From: Diabrotica undecimpunctata
Taxonomy: Eukaryota > Arthropoda > Insecta > Coleoptera > Chrysomelidae
Reading direction: 5' to 3'
Length of the DNA: 64,000 bases
Assembly: GCF_040954645.1 (NCBI RefSeq)
Contig: NC_092813.1
Location: forward strand, 20,333,735 to 20,397,734
In this document: positions 29,647 through 41,387 of the stretch, one piece after another
Layout: every line of letters begins with the position of its first letter
How positions within the stretch are numbered: position 1 is the stretch's first letter
Position numbers and translations under genes: made by a program
Notes under the pieces: model-generated
The model's input: the letters and a program-made list of their open reading frames with translations, nothing else
Databases searched by the model: none
Told to the model about the DNA's origin: nothing

Positions 29647-31008
29647 ATGATGTACTGTTTGTTTGAATGATTAGCAATGAGTATTTTTAATAATATAGGG
29701 TTTTTATCGCGGTTCTCAAAGAATTAGTTTGTAAGTACTTTTTTAAATTATCATTATTATAACTATTATGAAACACACATATATATCTAACCTAGCCAAT
29801 GTAAATTTAAAATAAACTATCTTTAAATTGATATTCTTATAAAACTAATTAAATTCTATAGACAATGTAAAATTTAAACAAACTATCTTCAAAATTGAAA
29901 TTGTTATGACACTAACTAAATTATATTAACAACAATATTTTGTACCTTTCTTTTACTGAATGCCTAAATGAACTGTTTTCCACTATATAGATTCTAATCA
30001 CCACTGAATGTCTTCGTACTTCGGTTATCCTTGTTTTTGTGAAATTACTTTTTCCAATTATCAGCTTCTACCAATTTAAGATATATTTTTCTTCACCAGC
30101 ATTTATAAACCACCAAGCAAACCAGCAAACAGCATTTATATTTATTCTTCTTTTCAATATACCAATATCCAATTATTATAAGTTGATTTATACTAATCTC
30201 CAATCATAATATAATTTTAATTCCTTCCAATATCCATCCAATATTCTTCTAATATACTTTTATAATCTTCAATAATTATTTGTGTATAATTATAAATGTG
30301 CATTAAAATATATGCATAATTTTTAATCTTCATTTAACTCACTATATTAAACAATTGGACTATTTGTAACTGATTGACTGACTCCAACTAACTTTCATAT
30401 TTCTTACTAAACTTTCTGACTGACTTAACTTAAACTTTCTGACTGACTTGAATCCAAATCACCGGGTATTTATATCTTTTTGGATGTTCCAGAACCATCT
30501 GGTAAGAAATCATGTTCCATTTGTTCTATTAAATACATGTCTGAATTTTCTGGAACAAACCATTTCGTAAACAAAGCCATCTCCGGTGATCTAGAGAATT
30601 CCTTACCTATCTATCGAGAATTTTGTTGGCATTTAGGCTTTTCAGATCAGAGTATACATTTAAATCAGTAACTTATATAAATTAAACATTTTAATTTAAT
30701 AAATTACACATTTTAAACAACATATTATCATTATAACCCCACTTTATATTCGTAATTATTCTTAAACGTCACTTCAGAGTATGTATATCTGGTTGCCTAG
30801 TCACATGGCTCACTTAAATATATCTACAACATCATAATTACTAAAAAAATACTTTTTATATGCTAATTTCTTAAAAATGCCCTCACATAAATATATTTTT
30901 ATTAAATTCTCTAGTATATAACTTCTTAAAATAACCAAATACTTGTTATATCTAAAATTATCTAGTATATAACTTATAAATTATTTTCTTTAAACACCCA
31001 TCATATCA
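29643..31008 (-). repeat. 3' LTR of minus-strand gypsy
   Basis: The plus strand runs TGTTATGATGTA...CATCATATCA. It differs from the 5' LTR by only a few substitutions (for example 29656 C against T, and 30569 T against C). The antisense strand carries a 63-codon open frame that is not coding. Confidence 0.9.
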
Positions 31009-31535
31009 TTACCCCAAAATAATATTTAAAATAAATAATTTACTTATTAATTTTTTTAAATATTAATTTTCTTATCTACATACCTTAGTAAATTAATAAT
31101 TCAATTTTTTTTTTATTTAAAATGTGTTCTATTAGATACATCCCTGTTCACTGTCTATGTCAAACTGTCATGTCAAATGGAAGTTTTTGTGTTTATATTT
31201 TTGTGTTTACTACATTTTACCATGGATGTTAGGATACAAATCTAGGAATTATTTCCATTCAAAAGGCTTTCATCCATATAAATTGGTAAGTTTTACACTT
31301 TATTATATTAGAAAGACATTTATAAAATCAATTTTGTATCTAACCCCAAATTATGATTTTTAGGGTACAAAATAATTTCCATATGTACAAGACTACAAGT
31401 ATGATGTCAAATTGATTCACAATAAGGAAATCTACCATTTATTTAACAAATCAAGTCTATTGAATAAAATGGATATATCAGTAACAGTTGTTATTATTAA
31501 TGTTAAAAGTATAGAAAACATTATTCATTCTCTTC
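31009..31535 (-). other. Untranslated 3' internal region of minus-strand gypsy
   Basis: This lies between the pol stop and the 3' LTR. It corresponds to 44683-45259 of the plus copy. It contains no env-like frame, signal peptide or membrane segment. A G-run (TTTTGGGG on the minus strand) sits at the LTR border in place of a good polypurine tract. Confidence 0.6.
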
Positions 31536-31539
31536 ATAA

Positions 31540-34500
31540 TACTTAAAAATGTCGTTGATATGGAACATGCCTCGTAGTCTGTTCTCTGCATCTATTAACA
31601 CATAACTATTTAGTCCTTTCTGATTTTCAATTCAGTATGGACCTTCAAACATTGGTTGTAATTTCTTACAACGATTTTCTTTAACATTACTTTTTCTAAG
31701 TAAACGAATTAACACTTTATCTCCCTTTTGAAATGTGATTGGTTTTTTTATTTTTCGATTTTGTCTTCTGATATATTTTTCAGCTTTCCTCCTAATTCGG
31801 TTATTCACTTTCTGCATTACTTGTTCTAATATATCCTGATTATATTCACTAATCCATTTTCTGTTTCCTATATGGCCAAACATTAAATATTCTGGTACTT
31901 CCTCTGTATTTAAATTATGTGTATTATTTAAAAATATTCTACTTGTGGTATATGTTGCTGCCACGTTTCATGTTGATCTTGGCACACTATTCTTAAATAT
32001 TTTATAACTTCTTTAATATATCTTTCTGCAGGATTTGCCTGAGGATGTCTGATAATTGTAAAATAAATGTTGATTCCCTTTTTCTCACAAAATGCTCGAA
32101 ATTTTTGGTTGTTAAAATATGTAGCATTATCTATTATGCAATTTCTAAATGGTCCTATTTCTTCGAAAAATTGATTAATATATAATTTCAATGTTTTACC
32201 ATTTGTTCTTGAGCAGGGATATAGTTTATTAAATTTTGTATATAAATCAACTATCACTAGTATATGCTTTTTTCCTGTTGGACTTGGAACTAAATTTGAA
32301 ATAAAATCCATGGACACTGTATTTAGTTTTTCATATACAACATTAGATCTATATGTGTTCTGGTTTTTGAAATTCTTTTCTTTGTTTATTTGACATATTT
32401 GGCATTGGGTAGTAATTTCTTTTGCTATACTTATGTCATTCTTTGCAAAATAATTGTCCCTAAATAGCATCCATAGCTTTCTTGAACCAATATGCATGTA
32501 ATTATTATGTAAATTTTTCAATATTTTCCTTGCTAAAGTTCTAGTTATTACATATACTTCTATGCCATTTATTATTTTATAATAAACTCCATCTTTCTTA
32601 AGGACTTTTTGTTTTTCACTCAAATTGATCTGATCTCTTATAATTTCTTCTTTAGAATATAATCCTGTACTTTCTACTAATTGATTTAATCCAATTTTTA
32701 TTGTTCGCTGCCCTTTTTGTGATGTATTTTCTAACCTTGATAAAGCATCTGCCACTATATTGGATTTTCCAGAAATGTATTTGATTTCAAAGGAGTATTC
32801 ACTCAATATTAGACTCCACCGATGTATTCTACTGTTTCCATATTTGTTATTTAATATAGATGTTAAAGCTTGGTGATCTGTTTCTATTGTAAATTCATTA
32901 CCCAACAAATAAAATCTTAATTTTGTGACACAATGTATAATACTTGCTAGTTCTAATTCTGAAACTGAGTAACCCTTTTCATGTGGCTTTGTAATTCTTG
33001 AAATGAATTGTATTGGGTATTCGACCCCATCATGTATTTGTAATAATACCCCTGATAATCTCTCTATGGATGCATCTGTTCTTAATATGAATAGCTGTGT
33101 GTAGTCAGGATAATATATTTTTAAATGTGACAGAAAAATGTTTTTAATTTCTTGGAATGCTAGTTCTCTTCTCTGATCCCATCTCCATTTTACACCTTTT
33201 CTCAGTAGTTCAAGTAATGGAATTTCTTTTATACTTAGATCTGGTATCATCCTTTTATAATAATTAATTATTCCAATAAATCCTCTTAAAGTTCTTTAAT
33301 TGTGTGGTGTTTTATATTCCTGAATGACTTGTGTCCGTTCTGGATCCATTTCGATTCGCTTAGTGGTAAGTTTATAACCTAGATATATTACTTCTTTTTG
33401 AAAAAATGTACATTTTTCTTGATTTATTTTTAGTCCAACTTTGTCTAATCTATTTATTATAATTTTTAGGTGTTTCTCATGATCTTCAGCCGTTTTAGAA
33501 AAAATTAAGATATCATCAATGTAGTGAATTACAAAATGTTCATATTGATCCAAAATATCATGAAGACATCTACATAGAGCACTGCAAGATGATTGAAGTC
33601 CAAATGGTACTACTTTGAATTGATATACTACTCCATCTATCTGAAATCCTGTATACTGTCTACTTTTTCTTTCTAGAGGTATTAACCAAAAGCTATGCTG
33701 TAAATCAATTTTAGTGAAAAATGACATTCCTGTAATTCTTCCTAGTATTCCATCTATACTCATTGGTGCTTCAAATTGCTTTTCAGTGATCTTGTTAATA
33801 TTCCTTGCATCCAAACATAACCTGATTTCACCTGATCTTTTACGTACTACTACTATTGGGTTTATGAAACGTGTATCTGCCTTCTCAATGATTCCATCTT
33901 CTAACATATTATTAATCGTTCTGTTTACTTCTTCTCTGTATTTATATGGTATTGGGTATGATTTTGTTTTAAAATCTTTTTCTTCTTTAACTTTTATACT
34001 ATGGATATAATTTTGTGCAATTCTATTTTCTTTATTGACAAGTCCCTTGTGTTGCTGCAATATGGAAACGACTATTGATTTATATTCTTCAGGGCAATTA
34101 ACTTTTATCACATCTTCTTCTTTACAAATAAAATTATTCTTCATTATGTACTCATTATTCCTTGCTTCCATTTTTACGCACTCCACCTCGTAGCCATCCA
34201 TCTGCTTAAAATTTCCATTCCTTAAATATTCACTACAATAATTATTCTTTACATTCTTTTGGGACATTTCCCTATCATCAAAATACATTTCTTCTTCATA
34301 AACATCATTATTTTCTTTTAATAATATCCTATCAACTCTTATTTCTTCTTCCACCTCATCTTTCTGCATAAATTTAATTATTTGCCCTTCCAAAGTTACC
34401 ATTTTTTCTTCAAAATCTATCTTTACTTTCTTCTTTTCCAATTCATCATTTCCCATTAATATATCAACACATAAATCCTTGACAATTAATCCTTGCATAT

Positions 34501-34800
34501 TAATTTCTTTATTAAGAATATTAATTTTAAAATTGGCTAGTTTATCAATTTCACCCAACTTCTTATTATTTGCACCAACAATTTTAATTTTTGGAATCTT
34601 TATTAGGTATATCTGATAGTTTTAATGTATTAAAAATAAAATTCTCCGAGACTAAAGTACGTTCTGAACCAGTATCTATCATAATTTTAATCATTTTATT
34701 GTTGGCCAAAGCATTTATATAAATTAAATTAATAGATTCAATAATTTTATCTTCATCTAGAGAAATAAATTCAGAAGGTTTTTCATAAGAGCAATGGCCT
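31540..34800 (-). pseudogene. Gypsy Pol, minus copy, multiply broken
   Basis: The order on the minus strand is protease with IDTGSE near 34680, RT with YIDDILIFS near 33515, RNase H with LRTDAS near 33080, a His-His-Cys-Cys zinc module near 32400-32510, and the integrase core. The first catalytic Asp is present (SMDFISNL near 32305), as are the second (IIDNATYF) and the Glu (NPAERYIKEV). Breaks visible against the plus copy are a 4-base gain near 34605, a TTA-to-TAA change at 33296-33298 between RT and RNase H, a one-base loss near 31930-31940 (codon FL), and a stop near 31633. Each part is otherwise well conserved, so decay is recent. Confidence 0.85.
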
Positions 34801-34829
34801 AACTTGTAATTCAGAAAATTTACTGAACA

Positions 34830-36464
34830 AAATTTTGATTATTAGAATTGTCAGATTGTATCTGACCACTTGGATCTGATGTCCTATGATTTTCCCTACT
34901 ATGACTTCTACTCACATTTTCCTGCCTTGTACTACTTCGTTCCCTGTCTTCGCAGCTTCTATTCCTTCGAACACAATTTACCTGTCTGTTATAGTTAGGT
35001 CGCTCTGTATTTCTTCTATTGTTAAAATCTTGTCTATTATTATTAGTACTGTTATTAAAATGTTGTCTATTATAATTAGTATTATTATTAAAATTTTGTC
35101 TATTATAACTAGTATTGTTATTAAAGTTCTGTCTATTTTGATTACTGTTATTATTATTAAAATTTTGTAAACTATCACCATACCTAGTATTATTGTTATA
35201 TGATTGTCTATATTGTTGATTATCATTTTTATTATATTAAAAGTTATTATTGTTTTTTTTTGTTGTTATTATTATTACTTGTCATATTACCTCTTTGTAT
35301 TCTTTGAATAAAATTAATAAAACTCTCTATTGTTTGAATATTTTGTACAGTTACTGTTTGCACAACATCAGCATCAAAATGTCTAGATACATTTAAGACC
35401 GTTTCATCCTCTCTAAGCGGTGGTTCTAAATATTTTGCAACTGTTATCAGTTTCGATGCATAATCTACCATATTTGATTTTAAATTTTGATTATACTTTC
35501 CAAAATATAGAATTTCTCTAAACTTAGCTTGCTCTAGTTCACCCCAATAATAATTTAAAAATTTATTTTCAAATGTTTGAAAATTATCTAAATCATTTTC
35601 AATACTAGCAAACCAAGTTGCTGCATTGTCATTTAATGTCATTCTAATATAATCTTTAATATCATTAATATTATTCACAAATCTTAATTTATATTTTAAA
35701 CTATTTATGTATACTCTAGGATGCAAATTTTTTTTATTACCAGAGAATTTAATCCCAGTCTCATTTGTTAAATTTAAGTAAGGTCTCCCTATGTCTCTCA
35801 TTTGTGAAATATCATCTATTCTCTGTTCCACATTTCTTATTTGATTACTATTTATTTGGATATTTTGTTGTATATCCTCTAATTTTTCTTCTGCGTTTCT
35901 CCTGTCTTCGTTAATTTTTACTTCTAAGTTACATTTCTGCAACTCTATTTTCTGTTCTATATCTATCTTATTATCTTGAATAATCCTCTTTACTTCTGTC
36001 CTCTCATTGTCTATCCTTTTCTTGTAGTCATTCCGTATACTTTTTATTTCATTTGCTACTTTTTTCTCTGCAGCTTCAAGTTTTTTATCCATTTGTTTTT
36101 CCATTTGTCTTACAATTTTATTATTATTATCTTCTATTTTCTTTTCTAATTTTCTATGATTCTCTTCCAATTTCTGTTCCATTTTTTTCATGTCTTCTTT
36201 GACTTCTTTTGAATTCTGTTCCATTTTTTGTTCTATTTTTCTCATGTCTTCTTTGATTTCTTTTGAATTCTCTTTCATTGTCTTGTTCATCTGTATCATT
36301 AATGACATCAAAGCTGCCATATTGACATTTTCCTCTCTTTCTGGATTCATTTCTGCAGTATCTTGTGGAACTTGAACTAAACTCTCCTCATGTATAGGTT
36401 GTGTTTCTACTTCCAAATCTTCTTCATTCTTTTTGCTTCTTGTACCTTTCTTTCCTTGAGACAT
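34830..36464 (-). pseudogene. Gypsy Gag, minus copy, frameshifted in the Asn-rich tail
   Basis: The frame starts at ATG 36464 (MSQGKKGTRSKKNEED) and is open for 405 codons to 35247. It then shifts frame in an A/T-rich run and continues as the Asn-rich tail to about 34830. Residues 55-190 form a long charged coiled coil with ENSKEVKED-type repeats. A retroviral Gag-like helical region follows (YINSLKYKLRFVNN, MTLNDNAATWFAS). There is no CCHC knuckle. Compared with the plus copy the coiled coil has about three repeat units fewer. Confidence 0.8.
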
Positions 36465-36581
36465 TTTGAGACTTTACTTGTTCAAATATAATTAAAAATA
36501 AAATCTATAATTTTTTCTTTCTACTGATAATTAATTTAATTATATGAGAGCACTTATCTTCCCAAACTAATTCTTTTAAAT

Positions 36582-36604
36582 AGAGAGCCCCACGTTGGGC
36601 GCCA
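36582..36604 (-). other. Primer-binding site of minus-strand gypsy
   Basis: The minus strand reads TGGCGCCCAACGTGGGGCTC three bases after the 5' LTR. This is a classical tRNA-complementary PBS. Confidence 0.85.
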
Positions 36605-36607
36605 AAT

Positions 36608-37971
36608 TGTTATGATGTATTGTTTGTTTGAATGATTAGCAATGAGTATTTTTAATAATATAGGGTTTTTATCGCGGTTCTCAAAGAATTAGTTTGTAAG
36701 TACTTTTTTAAATTATCTTTATTATAACTATTATGAAACACACATATATATCTAACCTAGCCACTGTAAATTTAAAACAAACTATCTTTAAATTGATATT
36801 CTTATAAAACTAATTAAATTCTATAGACAATGTAAAATTTAAACAAACTATCTTCAAAATTGAAATTGTTATGACACTAACTAAATTATATTAACAACAA
36901 TATTTTGTACCTTTCTTTCACTGAATGCCTAAATGAACTGTTTTCCACTATATAGATTCTAATCACCACTGAATGTCTTCGTACTTCGGTTATCCTTGTT
37001 TTTGTGAAATTACTTTTTCCAATTATCAGCTTCTACCAATTTAAGATATATTTTTCTTCACCAGCATTTATAAACCACCAAGCAAACCAGCAAACAGCAT
37101 TTATATTTATTCTTCTTTTCAATATACCAATATCCAATTATTATAAGTTGATTTATACTAATCTCCAATCATAATATAATTTTAATTCCTTCCAATATCT
37201 ATCCAATATTCTTCTAATATACTTTTATAATCTTCAATAATTATTTGTGTATAATTATAAATGTGCATTAAAATATATGCATAATTTTTAATCTTCATTT
37301 AACTCACTATATTAAACAATTGGACTATTTGTAACTGATTGACTGACTCCAACTAACTTTCATATTTCTTACTAAACTTTCTGACTGACTTAACTTAAAC
37401 TTTCTGACTGACTTGAATCCAAATCACCGGGTATTTATATCTTTTTGGATGTTCCAGAACCATCTGGTAAGAAATCATGTTCCATTTGTTCTATTAAATA
37501 CATGTCTGAATTTTCTGGAACAAACCATTTCGCAAACAAAGCCATCTCCGGTGATCTAGAGAATTCCTTACTTATCTATCGAGAATTTTGTTGGCATTTA
37601 GGCTTTTCAGATCAGAGTATACATTTAAATCAGTAACTTATATAAATTAAACATTTTAATGTAATAAATTACACATTTTAAACAACCTATTATCATTATA
37701 ACCCCACTTTATATTCGTAATTATTCTTAAACGTCACTTCAGAGTATTTATATCTGGTTGCCTAGTCACATGGCTCACTTAAATATATCTACAACATCAT
37801 AATTACTAAAAAAATACTTTTTATATGCTAATTTCTTAAAAATGCCCTCACATAAATATATTTTTATTAAATTCTCTAGTATATAACTTCTTAAAATAAC
37901 CAAATACTTGTTATATCTAAAATTATCTAGTATATAACTTATAAATTATTTTCTTTAAACACCCATCATAT

Positions 37972-37973
<2 letters not shown>
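36608..37973 (-). repeat. 5' LTR of minus-strand gypsy
   Basis: The LTR is 1366 bp, identical in length to the 3' LTR and almost identical in sequence. It contains, in element orientation, the same ATATAAATACCCG core as the plus copy, a candidate TATA box, near 37435. The outer end touches (TA)n. Confidence 0.9.

Positions 37974-38051
<78 letters not shown>
37974..38051. repeat. (TA)n microsatellite
   Basis: About 78 bases of alternating AT separate the two gypsy copies, which face away from each other with their 5' LTRs adjacent. Confidence 0.95.
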
Positions 38052-38054
<3 letters not shown>

Positions 38055-39542
38055 GACGATTAGGGTTTATAGAAAATAATTTATAAGTTATATACTACAT
38101 AATATTAGATATAAAAAAAGTATTTGATTATTTTAAATAAGTTATATACTAGAGAATTTAATAAAAATATATTTATGTGAGGGCATTTTTAATAAATTAG
38201 CATATAATAATTGTAAAAAGTTGTATTTTAGTAATTTTAATGTTGTAAATAGATTTAAGTGAGCCATGTGCTTAGGCAACCAACTATACAGTGGATTGAC
38301 AGATAGAAATTAATCATAATACGAATATAAGTGGGGTTATAATAATAATGTTGGTTTGAGGTGTTTAATTTATATATATTTGATGATTTAAATGTTTATT
38401 CTGATCTGAAAAGCCTAAATGTCAACAAAATTATCAATGGAACATTAACGAATTCTTCAGAGTGCAGAGTGTGACCATTGTTTACAGTCGAACATTCTCG
38501 AAATAATGATTATGGCGGTGGATTGAACAGATATTTTTTTCGAGAACATCTATATAGAAGTGATAGAACAAATTGGAACATGATTTCTTACCAGATGGTT
38601 CGTGAAGATTGAAAAGATATAAATACCCGTGATTTGGATTCAAGATGGCAGTTTTTAGTCTGAAGTCAAGCAGTCAGGAAGTTTTAGTCAGAAGTCAGGC
38701 CAGTTCATTATGAAAGTTAGTAGATACTTTTAGTTAGTGAATAGTGAAGTAAATTGTTCAGAATTTTCAAGAAGTCAGTCAGAAAAGTTTAGTAAGAAAT
38801 ATGAAAGTTAGTTGGAGTCAGTGAATCAGGTACAAATAGTCAAATTGTTTAATATAGTGAGTTAAATGAAGATTAAAAATTATGCATATAATTTAATGCA
38901 CATTTATAATTATACACAAATAATTATTGAAGATAAAAAAAGGTATATTGGAAGAAATTAAATTATATTATGGTTGGAGATTAGTATAAATCAACTTATA
39001 TAATTGGATATTGGTATATTGAAAAGAAGAATAAATATAAATGCTGTTTGCTGGTTTGGTTGGTGGTGTATAAATGCTGGTGAAGAAAACTATATCTTAA
39101 ATTGGTAGAAGCTGATAATTGGAAAAAGTAATTTCACAAAAAACAAGGATAACTGAAGTACGAAGACATTCAGTGGTGATTAGAATCTATATAGTAGAAA
39201 ACAGTTCATTTAGGCATTCAGTGAAAGAAAGGTACAAAATTTTGTTAATATAATTTAGTTAGTGTCATAACAATTTCAATTTTGAAGATAGTTTTGTTTA
39301 AATTTTAGATTGTCTATAGAATTTAATTAGTTTTATAAGAATATCAATTTAAAGATAGTTTATTTTAAATTTACATTGGCTAGGTTAGATATATATATGT
39401 GTGTTTCATAATAGTTATAATAAAGATAATTTAAAAAAGTACTTACAAGCTAATTCTTTGACAACCGCGATAAAAACCCTATATATTATATTATTAAAAA
39501 TACTCATTGCTCATCATTCAAACAAAAAAACACATCATAACA
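38052..39542 (+). repeat. 5' LTR of plus-strand gypsy
   Basis: The LTR starts TGTGACGATTAGGG and ends CATCATAACA. It matches 45260-46758 with only a handful of differences, for example GGATTGAAC against GGATCGAAC near 38521, and TTTGACAACC against TTTGAGAACC near 39457. Confidence 0.9.
38618..38650 (+). promoter_or_regulatory. Candidate LTR promoter (TATA box and start region)
   Basis: TATAAATACCC at 38618 is followed about 25-30 bases downstream by TTCAAGATGGCAG, a plausible start region. The element is conserved in all four LTRs. No other TATA in the LTR has GC-richer surroundings. Confidence 0.45.
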
Positions 39543-39545
39543 ATT

Positions 39546-39568
39546 TGGCACCCAACGCGGTGGCTCTC
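39546..39568 (+). other. Primer-binding site of plus-strand gypsy
   Basis: TGGCACCCAACGCGGTGGCT starts three bases after the LTR. Compared with the minus copy it has changes at position 5 (G to A) and in the later part, so priming may be weaker or a mutation has followed insertion. Confidence 0.75.
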
Positions 39569-39686
39569 TATTTAAAAGAATTAGTTTGGGAAGATAAGTG
39601 CTCTCATATAATTAAATTAATCATCAGTAGAAAGGAAAAATTATAGATTTTATTTTTAATTATATTTGAACAAGTAAAGTCTCAAA

Positions 39687-41387
39687 ATGTCTCAAGGAAA
39701 GAAAGGTACAAGAAGCAAAAAGAATGAAGAAGATGTGGAAGTAGAAACACAACCTATACAAGAGGAGAGTTTAGTTCAAGTTCCACAAGATACTGCAGAA
39801 ATGAATCCAGAAAGAGAGGAAAATGTCAATATGGCAGCTTTGATGTCATTAATGATGCAGATGAACAAGACAATGGAAGAGAATACGAAAAAAATGGAAG
39901 AGAATTCAAAAGAAATCAAAGAAGACATAAAAAAATTGGAAGAGAATTCAAAACAAGTCAAAGAAGACATAAAAAAATTGAAAGAGAATTCAAAAGAAGT
40001 CAAAGAAGACATAAAAAAATTGGAAGAGAATTCAAAACAAGTCAAAGAAGACATGAAAAAAATGGAACAGAAATTAGAAGAGAATTATAGAAAATTAGAA
40101 AAGAAAATAGAAGATAATAATAATAAAATTGTAAAACAAATAGAAAAACAAATGGATAAAAAACTTGAAGCTGCAGAGAAAAAAGTAGCAAATGAAATAA
40201 AAATTATACGGAATGACTACAAGAAAAGGATAGAAAATGAGAGGACAGAAGTAAAGAGGATTATTCAAGATAATAAGATAGATATAGAACCGAAAATAGA
40301 GTTACAGAAATGTAACTTAGAAGTAAAAATTAACGAAGACAGGAGAAACACAGAAGAAAAATTAGATGATATACAACAAAATATCCAAATAAATAATAAT
40401 CAAATAAGAAATGTGGAACAGAGAATAGATGATATTTCACAAATGAGAGACATAGGAAGACCTTACTTAAATTTAACAAATGAGACTGGGATTAAATTCT
40501 CTGGTAATATAAAAAATTTGCATCCTAGAGTATACATAAATAGTTTAAAACATAAATTAAGATTTGTGAATAATATTAATGATATTAAAGATTATATTAG
40601 AATGACATTAAATGACAATGCAGCAACTTGGTTTGCTAGTATTGAGAATGATTTAGATAATTTTCAAACATTTGAAAATAAATTTTTAAATTATTATTGG
40701 GGTGAATTAGAGCAAGCCAAGTTTAGAGAAATTCTATATTTTGGAAAGTATAATCAAAATTTAAAATCAAATATGGTAGATTATGCATTGAAATTGATAA
40801 CAGTTGCAAAATATTTAGAACCACCACTTAGAGAGGATGAAACAGTCTTAAATGTATCTAGACATTTTGATGCTGATGTTGTGCAAACCGTAACTGTACA
40901 AAATATTCAAACAATAGATAGTTTTATTAATTTTATTCAAAGAATACAAAGAGGCAATATGACAAGTAATAATAACAACAGAAAAAACAATAATAACTTT
41001 CAATATAATAAAAATGATAATCAACAATATAGACAATCATATAACAATAATACTAGGTATGGTAATAATTTACAAAATTTTAATAATAATAACAGTAATC
41101 AAATTAGACAAAATTGTAATAATAATACTAATTATAATAGACAACATTTTAATAACAGTACTAATAATAATAGACAAGATTTTAACAATAGAAGAAATAC
41201 AGAGCGACCTAACTATAACAGACAGGTAAATTGTATTCGAAGGAATAGAAGCTGCGAAGACAGGGAACGAAGTAGTACAAGGCAGGAAAATGTGAGTAGA
41301 AGTAATAGTAGGGAAAGACATAGGACATCAGATCCAAGTGGTCAGATACAATCTGACAATTCTAATAATCAAAATTTTGTGCAGTAA
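39687..41387 (+). CDS. Gypsy Gag with expanded coiled-coil repeats
   Basis: Gag forms the particle that packages element RNA. The 566-codon frame starts at ATG 39687 (MSQGKKGTRSKKNEED). Residues about 60-150 consist of tandem units of the form ENSKxxKEDIKKLE, a Glu/Lys coiled coil, more units than in the minus copy. A second coiled segment runs to about residue 250. The capsid-like part lies at about 265-420 (GRPYLNLTNETG, INSLKHKLRFVNN, MTLNDNAATWFAS, LREDETVLNVSRHF). An Asn-rich low-complexity tail at about 430-510 and a basic Arg/Ser tail follow. There is no zinc knuckle; the basic tail may bind RNA instead. The stop at 41385 follows a candidate -1 slippery heptamer. Confidence 0.88.
   Translation: MSQGKKGTRSKKNEEDVEVETQPIQEESLVQVPQDTAEMNPEREENVNMAALMSLMMQMNKTMEENTKKMEENSKEIKEDIKKLEENSKQVKEDIKKLKENSKEVKEDIKKLEENSKQVKEDMKKMEQKLEENYRKLEKKIEDNNNKIVKQIEKQMDKKLEAAEKKVANEIKIIRNDYKKRIENERTEVKRIIQDNKIDIEPKIELQKCNLEVKINEDRRNTEEKLDDIQQNIQINNNQIRNVEQRIDDISQMRDIGRPYLNLTNETGIKFSGNIKNLHPRVYINSLKHKLRFVNNINDIKDYIRMTLNDNAATWFASIENDLDNFQTFENKFLNYYWGELEQAKFREILYFGKYNQNLKSNMVDYALKLITVAKYLEPPLREDETVLNVSRHFDADVVQTVTVQNIQTIDSFINFIQRIQRGNMTSNNNNRKNNNNFQYNKNDNQQYRQSYNNNTRYGNNLQNFNNNNSNQIRQNCNNNTNYNRQHFNNSTNNNRQDFNNRRNTERPNYNRQVNCIRRNRSCEDRERSSTRQENVSRSNSRERHRTSDPSGQIQSDNSNNQNFVQ
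41372..41378 (+). other. Candidate -1 ribosomal frameshift site between Gag and Pol
   Basis: In the Gag frame the codons read cAA AAT TTT, i.e. A_AAT_TTT, which fits the X_XXY_YYZ slippery pattern, 6 bases before the Gag stop. The Pol frame is -1 relative to Gag and is open through this point (next residues CAVNFLNYKLGHC). The heptamer is kept in the minus copy. I did not verify a downstream RNA structure. Confidence 0.55.

Larger units (their letters stand above)
29643..37973 (-). mobile_element. Ty3/gypsy LTR retrotransposon, minus copy
   Basis: The element is 8331 bp with two 1366-bp LTRs, PBS, gag and pol, and no env-like frame. It is bounded by (TA)n on both sides, so any target duplication is hidden. 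In element orientation the LTRs begin TGATATGATGGG and end CATCATAACA. Pol order is protease, RT, RNase H, integrase, as in Ty3/gypsy. The copy is dead: there is a frameshift in the gag tail, one in protease, a nonsense codon after RT, a frameshift in integrase and a stop near the pol end. Confidence 0.9.

Noticed and set aside
30480..30671. 63-codon frame (MDVPEPSGKKSCSICS...) present twice, also at 37445-37636
   Set aside because: It lies antisense inside the two gypsy LTRs and is kept only because the LTRs are near-identical; the plus-subfamily LTRs do not preserve it.
31157..31363. 68-codon hydrophobic frame next to the minus-strand gypsy
   Set aside because: It is antisense to the untranslated 3' region of the element, and the corresponding stretch of the plus copy is not open. 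It is not an env gene.
34886..35170. Ile/Ser-rich membrane-like frames near gypsy gag (also 41014-41321)
   Set aside because: These are alternate-frame readings of the Asn-codon-rich Gag tail (AAT repeats), not membrane proteins.
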